Source: Cristatella mucedo (lineage: Eukaryota > Bryozoa > Phylactolaemata > Cristatellidae). Taken from it: a stretch of DNA of 64,000 nt. A model generated the notes under the pieces. The model was not told the DNA's origin, did no database searches, and was given only the letters and a program-made list of their open reading frames with translations. The translations under genes were made by a program, and so were the position numbers. The stretch's first letter is position 1. Each line of letters begins with the position of its first letter. Shown here in pieces: positions 23,976 to 34,862 of the stretch. The stretch spans positions 188,001 to 252,000 of the forward strand of contig WPIO01000192.1 in NCBI GenBank assembly GCA_009760855.2, in the 5' to 3' direction.

Positions 23976-24334
23976 TTTTGTGCTTTCGCTTATCACATTG
24001 ACACTTTCTTAGCGGCGGCTGTGCAACGTCTTTTTTCTCAGTATTTCTTTTTTCATTCTTTCTGTCAGGCTTTCGCTTGTCTTTGGGGGGTCGCTACTCT
24101 CTGAAATGGCAGGCGGTATGCAGTTGACTCCTAGCGGCAGAATGCTATCATAGTTTTCAACCCTCTTTAAAGATCGCCCAACGAACAAGAATTCTGAACC
24201 TTGATGCTAGGAGTATGATTGGTCGAGATGTTCAGTATCCTGCTACAATAGCTGCCATTTTTTTCAGTTGAGCTATATTCTGTCCTTCAAAGGCTTCACA
24301 CCTCATGGAAGTGTGCTTAATGCCTGAATCTTAC

Positions 24335-24727
24335 CTATACCTCGTGCAAACCTCAAATCCTTTGGAGACCGTGCCTTTAGTTCATATGCTCCTAAAGCTT
24401 AGAACTCACTCCCGACTTGCGACACGAAATCTTCTGACATGTCCACATTTAAAAGGAAAGTAAAAACGCATCTAGTTATCGCAGCATTCAGTTGGTTCCT
24501 GTGATTCGTGCTTTTATGTTTTTACGGGTGCTGACACTGTGCGTGCAGTCAATAACCATACTTGCATGCTGACCCAGTGCTTGTCACCCCTAACCACGTT
24601 ACTCTTGTTATTTATTGAGCATGCTACCACTAACCATTAAATCGGGCTTTCTTTGCAGCAAATCTAAAGTGCCTAGAAAGAGATTAAGTTCTCCAAAGAC
24701 GCTACATCACATATATTATTATTACTT
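24335..24727 (+). mobile_element. LINE-1f 3' end with last codons of the RT
   Basis: Includes the DNA for the FGDRAFSSYAPKA-type C-terminal motif (TTTGGAGACCGTGCCTTTAG) and the complete 3' UTR up to (ATT)n at about 24715. Frame-breaking changes are present. Confidence 0.85.
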
Positions 24728-25244
24728 TTACTCAGACGGCTATCTCACAATAGTGACCCATTCTTAGGCTTGATAGTTTTTTAAGCAACGAAAAGCGTAA
24801 ACGTCGTACGGCCGCTTGTCAACCATTTTCTTAGGCTTTTGTCCAACTCCTTTTTTCAGTGCTTCATTTAGCTTCATTCAAGCTTCGAGCAGCTATACCT
24901 AAATGAAACTTTGAGAGAGCTCTCTTTTTCCGTCTTTGCTTTTGCTCAATGCAAGGGTGTAGAACTACACTAAACGTTGTCCATGAAGTTTGCAAGCTCC
25001 AAAAATTACAGAGAATATTCACTTTTTCAGGCTAGAAAGTAGAAGTACGAACTTTCGACGCAGAGGACATGATAAGGCAAATTCAGCTCCCATGCCTTGT
25101 TGGTTAGGTGTAGCCAGCATTAGGCATCAGCTGCCAAGGGCTGAACTCGCTCGTCCGAAAAATTAGGGTGGCCTTTCCGTTCTAGGTAAGCACAGGTTAT
25201 GGCTGCGACACAATTGAAAAAAATGAGCTAACAAAATTCGTGCA

Positions 25245-25368
25245 GCCATGATTTCTTATTTGCTCACCATCCAATTGCATTTCCCTTTGCAGCAAATGTC
25301 AAGCGCCTAGAGAGAGATTGAGTCCTCTGAGGGCGCTTTATCAAGTGCATTATTATTATTATTATCAC
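25245..25368 (+). mobile_element. LINE-1f 3' tail
   Basis: Near-consensus last ~120 bp: CAATTGCATTTCCCTTTGCA, AGCGCCTAGAGAGAGATTGA, AGGGCGCTTTATCAAGTGC, (ATT)n. Confidence 0.85.
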
Positions 25369-25794
25369 TCATCAACTCAAAATCAGCATGAAAATTCAGA
25401 ATAAGGAATATACTGAATAGGAAATAGGAAAATACTGAATAGGGCTGTAGAGAGAAGCTTCACCACTATATATTTTCACTCGCCTCAACAATGCCATTCA
25501 TTTGCGGAATTTAGAAAAATAGCAAGCTGTATGCTAGCTTTATTCTCGAGGACCTGCTGTCCGTTAGCGTGTTCAGATCAACTCATTCGTGGGTTCGGTG
25601 TGACTAGACGTATACTGCTCTAAGAGAGCTGAATCTTTATTCAGGCGCAGTAAAACTCACTGCAAGAGAATCAATAACCGAATGTTAGTTTCATGCGATG
25701 TATCATGCTACGATAAGCCTGATAAAGCACTCAGGTCGATACTAAGGGCCATTCATTTGTAGGATCCGCCCGTTAGCCTTAGTTGCCATGTTTG

Positions 25795-25968
25795 TTGAGC
25801 CATTATGACTCATTAAGTAAGGCGGTTGCTTTTTATGACCTCGATACCGAGGTCGTGGGTTCGAATCCTGTGGTGAGCGATGCTTTATCGCAGCTGCAAG
25901 TGGTGGTGATAGCCGTAAAGGCTCTTGTGTCGCTGTACAAAAGAGGCTGTTAAATCAGATAGTTTGTA
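25795..25968 (+). mobile_element. SINE-A copy
   Basis: GAGCCATTATGACTCATTAA, GTAAGGCGGTTGC, palindromic GACCTCG-ATAC-CGAGGTC, box B GGTTCGAATCC, body GTGGTGATAGCCGTAAAGGC and 3' end AGAGGCTGTTAAATCAGATA. Head and body are complete. Confidence 0.85.
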
Positions 25969-26214
25969 ATGTGCACTGAATGATACTCTCAAGTAAGTGC
26001 TATAAGTAAACAGGAGCAAAATAAGACAAGTTTTCTATGGGCGCTGTCCCAACAAGTATCGCTCCAGCCCTTAGTCACATCGTGGACAGCTTTGTCACAC
26101 CCCGGAACACTAAGGCAAATTCACTCTGTCAGAGTGAAGGCTGCCAGAAACAGTGAGGTTTTCTGCTGAATTTAGAATCTTGTCAAATCAAGAGAGAACG
26201 CGATTTTAGTTCGT

Positions 26215-26880
26215 AGTGACTTCCAAGCTCTGCGATAATAGTGACTTCAGGCACGGTCTCCAAGAGATTTGAAGTTGAATAGGGGTGCCGCAATGTCAAC
26301 CAGGGTCGGAACAGCGTGTGGGGAGAATGAGAGCCTGATCTGAAACTATTTCAGATAGATAGGCCGGAGTAACAGAATTTTAGGAATTGTGTGGCAGCAT
26401 CTTGAAGTCGGTGAGCTGCTTAATAGGCAACCTGTGAAAATTGCTGAGCAGAGGCTTAATGCGGCAGCAGTGACATTTTCGGCTGATAAGCCGAGCTGGG
26501 TTGGTCCAGCGGTTAAGGTGCTCGCCCCGACTAAGGTCTGGCTGAGGTCGTGGGCTCAAGCCCTCGGGACATAGTTTAAGTTCTCTTGTGGCGCTATACA
26601 AATGAATCACAAATGAATCATAAGCCTAGGTGCGAAGTTTTGCAACAGCCACAAGTGTCCTAGTGGCAAGGACAAGTAAAGGCCTACAAGTAAAGAATGA
26701 CAGGAGTCGGGAGCCGGTGTGTTACAGTGGCATTGACCAGCTTGGCTGGGGCGTCCTTTTATAAGCAACCCCAAATTTTGCGATGTTACATTGGTGAAAG
26801 CCACCAGATTTGACAGTAAAGATGACATCTTTATCTAGTGAAAAGACATTTTTTTTAGTTTGAAATCCAAAGTCTGCGAA
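26215..26880 (-). mobile_element. LINE-1f copy with nested SINE-B
   Basis: On the minus strand, broken frames follow the LINE-1f order. A CHSLLVGLYLS-type segment (26600-26830) is followed, after the SINE, by KPLLSNFHRLPIKQLTDFK (about 26380-26480) and a GGAGACCGTGCCTGAAGTC motif near 26260. The SINE-B at 26493-26619 splits it. Confidence 0.8.
26493..26619 (+). mobile_element. SINE-B copy with target duplication, inside LINE-1f
   Basis: Flanked by ATAAGCC at 26486-26492 and 26620-26626. Head GAGCTGGGTTGGTCCAGCGG, box B GTGGGCTCAAGCCC, tail AGTTCTCTTGTGGCGCTATA then CAAATGAATCACAAATGAAT. The host LINE reads on across it. Confidence 0.85.
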
Positions 26881-27540
26881 GAGATACTATTGTAGGTATG
26901 CTGGTCGAGCCTTAAATCCCAGGGAAGAGATTGAAAATTTAAAGCCATACAAGTTACTTTTTGACTTGTTGCAACCTTCGGATAGGGTTAGGTTAACTTT
27001 GTGAAAGTTAGACGATAAGATATGCAACTAGGATCACTCTAGTTTGCCCATTAAATAAGAGTTATGTATTCCAAACCAGAGACAGAAAGAAAAGGGGCAT
27101 TATCCGTAAAGAACAGAGCATATATTTTTAGGAATAAGCCAGTGTAGAACACAAGCTTTAGCAAATGCAGTTAGTTCCAAGCCAGCTTACAGACCTACAA
27201 AAATGAGCGATCTCATGGGAAAATATTAATCCCCTACACTGGCTCAGCTGTGCGTGCCATGACAGACGGGCTCTTTTTTCTTGAATCTTTAGAATGGGGA
27301 ACGTACCGCTTGCTGCGGTTTCAAGATTAAGCAGCGTTTCAAATCGGCTGCCTCTGCAATTGTATGAGAGCGATCTGGGACTGGTAGATGCGCAGGATAA
27401 TTGCACACTAGAGTCTTTACTCATGCGAGACGGTAGAAAATCAGGTACAAGAAAAAAGCTTGAAATTCATACGAAATGAAGGCGAGTATTTAAAATTGAT
27501 TTTGCATACGAAGTTAGTATTGACTTCTGCAGACCGTCTC

Positions 27541-27655
27541 TATAATAATAATAATACACTTGATAAAGTGCCCTCAGAGAACTTAATCTCTTTCTAGGCA
27601 CTTTACATTTGCTGCAAAGGGAAAAACTGCTGAGCTTAATAGCTAGCAAGCCCGG
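27541..27655 (-). mobile_element. LINE-1f 3' tail
   Basis: Reversed tail with (AAT)n, CACTTGATAAAGTGCCCTCA, CTTAATCTCTTTCTAGGCAC and TTTGCTGCAAAGGGAAA. Confidence 0.85.
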
Positions 27656-27991
27656 CAAAATCTTTTAAAATCGTCTTGCAACGACTGCATTTTTTAACCA
27701 CAGTTAAAAAATTTCCGTTTTCTAGTATCAATTGTACACCAGATGTACGTTTTTTGAATATAATATTTGTCTAGCTTGATCTGTTAAGGTTTCTCAGTCT
27801 CACCGTCCGCCACTTGGCGTTTGATGATTACTGCAAGTCGTATCCATTCATGTTAGCAACTTAAAAGTCCAATTTTCTTTAGAGAAATAGCCTAATCAAA
27901 CATCAGTCCACATATATAGAGTAATCGAATCGCACATCACCGATACAAAATTGTTATTTTCTTCCATCGGTCATCCTCTTAGCGCTCACAA

Positions 27992-28135
27992 GATTGCTAA
28001 ATAAGCTTGTGGGGCAATCATTTAAATGACGATCTCAATGATTGCTAAATAAGCTTGTGGGGCAATCATTTAAATGACGATCTCAATGATTGCTAAATAA
28101 GCTTGTGGGACAATAATTTAAATGACGATTTAACT
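27992..28135. repeat. 48-bp tandem repeat, three units
   Basis: Units start at 27992, 28040 and 28088 with GATTGCTAAATAAGCTTGTG. The first two units are identical; the third differs at a few bases. Each contains GATTG...CAATC and ATTTAAAT inverted symmetry. It is followed directly by a LINE-1f tail. Confidence 0.95.
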
Positions 28136-28228
28136 GAGCATTTGTAAAGTGCTTAGAAATAGATTTAGTTCTTTGAGGGTGCTATATCAAATGTATTATT
28201 ATTAATATTCTTATTATTATTATTACTT
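28136..28228 (+). mobile_element. LINE-1f 3' tail
   Basis: GTAAAGTGCTTAGAAATAGA, TTCTTTGAGGGTGCTATATC and (ATT)n. Abuts the 48-bp tandem array. Confidence 0.8.
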
Positions 28229-28339
28229 TAGGTAACTTAAAACGGATTCGTAATGGCATCTTCTCTCTGCCGTCTCTTCTGGACTGCAACCCCACTCCAC
28301 CAGATCCTGCGAGACGCATCTGGACATGCCTAAATATTT

Positions 28340-29840
28340 CTAGCATAGTGCTAAACGAGCTCAGGTCCTTGCTCAGTGAGACAGGACTGGGTGTAGATGA
28401 AAACTGCTTTCGGTTACCCGGGAGATATTAACTACGGTGTACGCTAAGACTCGGTCTCAGGCTCCTTCTTTCGTAATCGATATTCTCACTCTGGCTCACT
28501 CTTATGTAGTAGCCAAACACGATCCCGGATTTAATGTCTACACCAATGAAGGTCAGCTCATTCTTTCTTTTGATCCACCCCAGATTTGCTCTGCATCTGA
28601 GTAGCTTAACTCGTTTGGCACAGTGGTTAAGATGCTCGCCTTTGACAATCGAGGTTTCAGGTCATTATATTTTAGGGCTGAGGTCGGGGGGGGGGAGAGC
28701 CTGGAGTTCTGCATCTTATGTGAAGCGTCCGAATAGAGATTAAGTTCTCTAAGGCGCTATTCAAATGAATTACTGTATCATTGCATTACTTCTCTCGCAG
28801 ACTGAGGGGATCATACTTACACGTGGGTGGCCGCTAACTTCGTAAAGTTTAACGATCGTAAGACCAACCTGGTACTTATGGGCAAGCATTGTGTAACCCT
28901 AAAGTTGTATGACCTCACCCTCAAGTTTTGTGTATCTGTAATGGCTTCAATGACGTCCACCTGTAATCTGGGGGTGCTATCCAAAATGGCTTGTTATTTG
29001 ATGAACGCATTGGCCTTTGGCTTCACTGTCCAGTCGGTCTACTTTCAGCCAGGTAACAGTGCCAAAATTTAGGGCCTACTTAATTAAGTATACGGCAATC
29101 AAACTATGTCACGCTTTGGTGACATCGCATCTACATTACTACTATTTCCTTTATTTAGGCCTCCTGGCATGGGCCCGTAATTGGCAGCAAATGGTGCAAA
29201 ACACAGTGGCTCGTGTGGTCAGACGTCAGCGGCATGGCCGCCGTATCGCTCCACTTCTGTCAGATTTGTGCTTGCTCCCCGCCAACCATTGAATCGACTT
29301 AAAGGTTATCTGTCTGGCTAACAGATCGCATCCCTGGCTTGTATAAGCACAGTAACGTCAACCTATCCAACCTTATTGCACCTCCGGATTCCCATCGCTC
29401 AACCCTCTCCTCGGCTTCCAGTCGGCTCGTCAATCGACAACCGAATTCAACTTTTTGGTTATCGAGTCTTTAGTTCATGTACACTGAATTGTGAAGCTCG
29501 CTTCCATATGCCGTCAGCACCTATATTGACTTTGAAACATGTAAAGACGGATCGATTTCGCTTCGCCTTTTCTTCGCTGCAGTGGACTTGTCATTTTTCC
29601 TGTGTGCTTTGCGTGCTTTCATGTGCAAGATATAGTCAGTTCATGCTCTTATCCAGGGGTCTTCCTAAGGACATGCCCTGAGTGTCTCCGTGTGATCTTT
29701 TGCCTACTTTTCTGAACAAGATAGCGTGCTCGCCATTTACTCATCGTTATTGTGTTTCCAGGCTGCGAGTTGTAAAGCACACGGATAGAGAATCAGTTCT
29801 CTTAGGGTGATCTAAGTAAGAATTATTGTTTTTATTATCA
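28340..29840 (+). mobile_element. Old LINE-1f copy with nested SINE-B
   Basis: Heavily decayed but colinear with the copy at 33150. Segments are: CTCAGGTCCTTGCTCAGTGA (WFRSYLSG region), CACGATCCCGGATTTAATGT where the YADD box should be (the DD is lost), then after the SINE VANFVKFNDRKTNLVLMGK (28830 on), IAPLLSDLCLLP (about 29250) and a FGYRVFSSCTLN-like C-terminus (29450). A tail lies at about 29775-29840. Confidence 0.75.
28610..28772 (+). mobile_element. SINE-B copy nested in old LINE-1f
   Basis: TTTGGCACAGTGGTTAAGAT, GCTCGCC, a long middle with a G-run, then AGCGTCCGAATAGAGATTAA and GTTCTCTAAGGCGCTATTCA-AATGAATTA. No clear target duplication was seen. Confidence 0.75.
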
Positions 29841-29999
29841 AATTCAGATACAACGGCAGTAAATTGGCTACGCCGTCAAAGAGCTATTTAGTGCAAGCAA
29901 ACAGCACAGCTAGCCTTGCGACAGAGGGGCTTGCGACCTAACAGAGAGTGAGTCTGTGGTCCTCTGTGCTGCCCAAAATCCACATCACTGAAATAAGCA

Positions 30000-30096
30000 A
30001 GAGCGAGAGAGGGAGAGAGGGGGAGAGAGAGAGGGAGAGGGAGAGGGGGAGAGAGAGAGGGCGAGAGAGAGGGAGAAGAGAGGAGAGAGAAAGGTT

Positions 30097-30144
<48 letters not shown>

Positions 30145-30162
30145 GGAAGAAAGAGAGATAAC
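30000..30162. repeat. (GA)n-rich microsatellite
   Basis: Imperfect GAGAGG/GAGA array, all purine on the plus strand. Frames of RERERE and SLSLSL are artefacts. Confidence 0.95.
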
Positions 30163-30229
30163 AAGAAGAGCAACAGCACAGGTGTATGGGCACTCCACCC
30201 GCTATCTCTAAACCGTCTAGAAGAATTGA

Positions 30230-30660
30230 TCATTTATTTTTACCCTTTAATTTCTGACACGACCGTATCTTTCTTGGATTAAGTATTATTAATTCACTCA
30301 ATCTCTGTTCATGCTCAAGAGAAATGGTAGAACAGGCTGGGCCAAAGTGAGCCTTTTATGGCTTTTCTGGCGAAGCGTGTACAGTTTTCCTTTCGGTGTC
30401 CTTCGACAAAAGTTCTTCGTAACAGCAAGCCCGTGTTTCCGAATGACGCTTTATACAACTGACGCATTCCAACATGCAACTATCTCTCTTTGCTGCAGTG
30501 GCTTTCTCGCTATTTGCTTGCTCGATCGTTCTCCTATTTAATATTTACTTACCACCTCTATTTGTTTGATGCGTATCATTAACCACCAGTCAGTTTTGTA
30601 CAAATATTCACGCATGCTTTGTGAAATATATAAGAAAATCTCCCGTCAAACAGTTTTCCG
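30230..30660. other. No gene seen
   Basis: AT-rich single-copy sequence between a microsatellite and the satellite array. The right edge may contain a decayed first satellite unit. Confidence 0.3.
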
Positions 30661-30664
30661 GTAG

Positions 30665-32150
30665 CATAATTGGGGTCCTACCTATAACTGTGATACACTG
30701 CAATACACTGCAATACAGCTGCCACTTCAGCAGTAAGCGTCGTGAAACTGCGAATTTGATTTAAACTTACAGAGAGTAGTGTTCTGGGTTTAGTCATCAA
30801 ATTTCCTGCGATCGCTCCAGTGCGTTCTGGCGAAATAGCCTCAGATAATTGAGCCGTGTAAGCATTTGAACTGCGGCGCAGCTGTCATTTATATAATAAT
30901 CTTCTCGTGACTGCGGTTTTGATTTCACATAATGAAAAATAGTTTTCTGGGTTTTGTCGCAAATTTCATGCAATTGAGCCAGGTGTTTGCGAGCAATCGT
31001 CGGCAGCCTGGCCCAGCGATCGGCCGTATATTTTCGAACTGTGATACAGTGGCCATTAAATAATAAACGTGATGAAACTTTGGTTACGATTCAAAATTAT
31101 ACAGATTGGTTTTCTGGGTTTAACCAGAAAATCTCACGCTATTGCTCAAGCATGCTATATTGCGATGGTTTCCCATAGACCCGCCCGAAAAGCAGACCTA
31201 CATTACTGGACTGCGGTACAGCTGCCATGCTGCATCAGTTTCAGCCTGTTCGCGCCCTCAGGTCCTATGTAGACAACAAATTAGCTGTCCCATTCCTCCG
31301 CTTAAAGACAGTTGGCGACAGAAGCTTTAGCTCTGCAGGTCCTAGACTGTGGAACTTGCTTCCACAATTCTTACGCAACGACGACTGCTCTTCTACTGCC
31401 GACTACGGCACATCCTTTTCAGCGGTCCTGAGCTGCTACTTCCATGCTACTCACTACCTCAGCTGCTCTCCTGACTCTTCTATGCTTCCCACTTTTTCTT
31501 TGTTGCGTGAGATTAAGTCTGTTGGCTGCCGAATGCGTACCGAAAGCCGCTTAGGCTGTGAGTTCGCTATACAAAACTCTCCTGCGTAACACCCACACGG
31601 TCTTTATGACTTTGGCGAGTTGCAGACGGAGATACATTACATTTCCACAATAGACGTTGCACAACTGATTTCATATTATAGAAAATAGCCCAACGGGCTT
31701 ATACCATTAAATTGCTTGCAATCGCGCATGCCTTCTCATGCAATGACCTCCCCGACCCACATTTTAGCACTGCGATACAGCTGCTATTTCCACAAAAGGC
31801 GTCGCAAAACTGCGGTTTTGATTCCACATTATAGAGAACGGTGTTCTGAGTTTAGCCGCCGAATTTCACGCCGTTTCGTATGCGCGTGATCGTGCCAGGA
31901 TCTCAATCGGCCCGGCCACGAGAGCCCCGCCCTAAATATTTGAACTGCGATGTAGCTGCCATTTCCACAGTAGAGTTTCCGAAGCTGAATATTCGATCCT
32001 ACACTATATAGAACGGTGCTCTGGATTTACCCAGAGAATTTCACGGGCTTGTGCATTCGCGTTCACTCACAATGGCCTTCGATAACCCGGCCCATTGGTC
32101 CGCCCTTTATTTTCGAACTGCGATATAGCCACCATTTCAATCTAAGTCAT
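30665..32150. repeat. Diverged ~170-bp satellite, about seven units, split by an R element
   Basis: The landmark CTGCGATACAGCTGCCATTT recurs with the variable GCCATT position at 30721, 30884, 31052, 31224, 31783, 31958 and 32131. Spacings are 163, 168, 172, (559), 175 and 173. Each unit continues with GTCGTGAAACTGCGGTTTTG-like, ATTATAGAGAACGGTTTTCT-like and GGGTTTAGCCGCAAATTTCA-like text. The 559-bp gap is one unit plus the R element at about 31226-31640, after which the same unit resumes (ATTTCCACAATAGACGTTG). Confidence 0.88.
31226..31640 (+). mobile_element. R element copy 2, inserted in a satellite unit
   Basis: Starts TGCTGCATCAGTTTCAGCC, carries a 120-codon open frame (31227-31589) with VPFLRLKTVGDRSFSSAGPR, and ends near CAGACGGAGATACATTAC. 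It is the best-preserved copy together with the one at 7139. The frame encodes only the region after the RT core, so it is not itself an enzyme. Confidence 0.8.
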
Positions 32151-32239
32151 GCTTTCACGTCCTTATTGGTACACTACACACTGCAAGGTAACCAAAAGTT
32201 TGTTCATGCCTATCGGCAGAAGTACTCTAGTTAACACGG

Positions 32240-32815
32240 CGTCCACTGAGCCACCCGTCATTTGAACTTTGACCTTATCTTTGCGACTAGTTTGCTACGC
32301 CAACGATAAGTCTCTTGATGGTCATTCCTTATTTTTATATTCCTTCTAGATTGAAATCTACCCTAATTTGATATGTATATGCACTCCGGAATTTCGAGTC
32401 GTGCCGGCGTGCAATATCGTATCGCTGTACTCCCGGATTGAGCTTCTGCCAGGGCAGCAGCTTTATTAATTGAGTTAAGAATTTCAATTTGGCCAATTGA
32501 AGCCGTTTTTAGAAGCACTCGAAGCAAGTAAACCACGTGAATTTCCAGTAAAGTCGAATACGCTTGCATTTTTATTGAATTGTTGTCGCAAGTCACGGAT
32601 CCCAAGTTCCCAGTTTGATAAAAAGTAAGTCGAGAGCTTATAGAATTTTCCTCTTCCCTTTATCGGAGTATAACTTGGCTACGAGTCCATGAATATCTTA
32701 AGTATGCAGTTTAAAAATGTACATATTACGTAAGACAAGATTTTAAGAGGTTGTCTCATTCTCCCACTCGAATATTAAATTGTTTATTTTTCATATTACT
32801 TCAAATTGAGTTATC
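32240..32815. other. No gene seen
   Basis: AT-rich sequence between the satellite and the integrase remnant; no repeat recognised. Confidence 0.3.
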
Positions 32816-32817
32816 AA

Positions 32818-33150
32818 CCATTGAAGACCAACGCCATGACCAGCTTGTGAGATTTTGCACTGCAACACAAACAAATTAATCCCAGTGCATTTATGATCTA
32901 CCTCCAGAGAGGCGTGAGAATGCCAAGTCTCAGCTTAAACAAACAGCTAAGCCATGTGGTGGTTATCTTGGCCGAGATAAGAAGTTGGTAAAAATCTCTG
33001 GTTATTATTAATGGAAAGAAATAAAGAACGACGCTCACCGATCTGTCAAAGACTTGACAATTTGTTGTCATAAATCCTAAAATCAGCAAAGAGACTTCGC
33101 TCCTCAACGGTATACAAGTGCCTGTAAAAAGTATGGAGCCTAGTATGGAT
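32818..33150 (+). pseudogene. Ty3/gypsy-type integrase remnant, N-terminal H2C2 part
   Basis: One frame reads DLPPERRENAKSQLKQTAK, then PCGGYLGRDKKLVKIS and a YY.W..IKNDAHRSVKDLTI-type zinc-binding segment. After a shift comes [11 protein letters not shown]. This is the H2C2 finger and linker that precede the integrase core in gypsy-class and KRBA2/GIN-like integrases. In-frame stops and a frameshift make it non-functional. It breaks off where the LINE-1f copy starts and resumes at 34863. Confidence 0.72.
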
Positions 33151-34862
33151 TAAGATGACGGGTCCTATTCAGGATATGTCATTAGCCTCAGGTCATGTCC
33201 CAGCACCTTTCAAAAAAGCTGTAGTCAGGCCTCTTCTCAAGAAAGCAACACTAGACCAAGAGAACTTGAGCAACTACCGCCCTGTCTCCCTTCTACCATT
33301 CCTATCAAAGACACTGGAACGGGTCGTGGCAGACCAGCTGAACTCATATATCGAAACCTCACACCTTGCTAGTAAGTTCCAGTCGGGCTTTAGAGCTAAT
33401 CACTCCCCAGAGTCAGCATTGCTTAGGGTATACAACGACCTACTTAGGAATGCAGACATGGGTAGAGTGTCTCTGCTTGTTTTGCTCGATCTTTCGGCAG
33501 CTTTTGATACTATCGATCAAAAGGTTCTTCTAGAGCGCCTCTCATCTCGCCTGGGCATCACTGGCACTGCTCTGCAATGGTTCAGGTCCTATCTCAGTGG
33601 GAGACTCCAGAGTATTGACGTGAATGGACAAAGATTATCTAAAGTACCTCTGAAATATGGAGTACCTCAGGGCTCCGTGCTAGGTCCGGTTCTTTTCATG
33701 GTTTATACTCTCCCTCTTGCTGATGTGATTGCCAAGCACAATCTAGGCTTTCACTTCTATGCGGATGACACTCAGTTGTACCTTTGCTTTGATCCCTCCT
33801 AGCCTTCGAGCACCTCAAATTCTCTAAACTCACTTGCTGCATGCATTGATGACATCCGCACATGGATGGTAGCAAATTTTCTAAAACTAAACGATGACAA
33901 AACTAACTTACTAGTTATGGGCAAACCCAGTGTGATTCAGAGATTGGAAAGGCTGTCTCTCAAAATTGGCTCTGCCAGCATATCTCCTGTTGAATCAGCT
34001 CGAAATCTAGGTGTCATATTCTAAAGCGACCTCTCGTTAGACGACCATATCAGCTCCACAGTCAAATCTGCCTATTTTCAGCTTCATAACATTGCTAAAA
34101 TTCGGGCTTGTTTAGATAAGGATACCACGTCTAAGTTGGTCCATGCATTCGTGACATCTCGTCTCGACTTCTGCAACTCACTGCTTACTGGCCTACCAGC
34201 GTGTGCGATCAGGCGATTGCAGCTGGTGCAAAACTCTGCAGCTAGGCTTGTCTGTCGTGAGCGTCGCAGTTGCCACATTACTCCACTTCTCGCCGACCTG
34301 CACTGGCTACCAGTCAGCAACGGATTGACTTCAAGGTGTTGTCGCTCACTTTTAGGTCCCTTCATTCTATTGCTCCAGCCTATCACTCCGACATACTCCC
34401 CCATCAGCCCAAGCATCGGACCACCCGCTTTTCGGAATCCAACAGTCTAGAAATATCTCGTACAAACCTTAAATTCTTTGGAGACCGTGCATTTAGTTCG
34501 TATGCTCCCAAAGCGTGGAACTCCCTCCCGACCTGCGTCAGAACATCCCCTGACCTGACCACATTTAAAAGGAACCTAAAAACACACCTATTTAGGACAG
34601 CATTTAGTGGGTCCCTGTGATTTGTCCTTCACGTGCTTATGCGGGCTGACACTGTGCATACTGCCACTAACCACATTTGCATGCTGACCCTGTGCTTGTA
34701 ACCCCTAACCATGTTATTCATTTGGTTTGTTTTTCAAGCATGATTTTACTTACCATTCAATTGCATTTCCCTTTGCAGCAAATGTAAAGCGCCTAGAAAG
34801 AGATTGAGTTCTCTGAGGGCGCTTAATCAAGTGCATTATTATTATTATTATTATTATTATTA
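33150..34862 (+). mobile_element. LINE-1f, longest copy (L2/CR1-like), inserted in the integrase remnant
   Basis: The RT core is open from 33155 to 33802, with [20 protein letters not shown] (motif A), [10 protein letters not shown] (motif B) and FYADDTQLY (motif C, about 33756). The same frame continues after a TAG at 33800 through a second stop near 34022 to about 34315, where a frameshift precedes the C-terminal FFGDRAFSSYAPKAWNSLP (34470-34535). The 3' UTR (34620-34830) ends in AAGCGCCTAGAAAGAGATTG, AGGGCGCTTAATCAAGTGC and (ATT)n. It is 5'-truncated: no endonuclease domain. It defines the consensus for the other copies in the window and is itself dead. Confidence 0.93.

Noticed and set aside
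25837-25885. Possible tRNA gene (box A and box B with GGTTCGAATCC)
   Set aside because: Part of the SINE-A repeat; no complete acceptor stem or cloverleaf.
27992-28135. CRISPR-like array
   Set aside because: Three directly abutting 48-bp units without unique spacers, in a eukaryotic genome.
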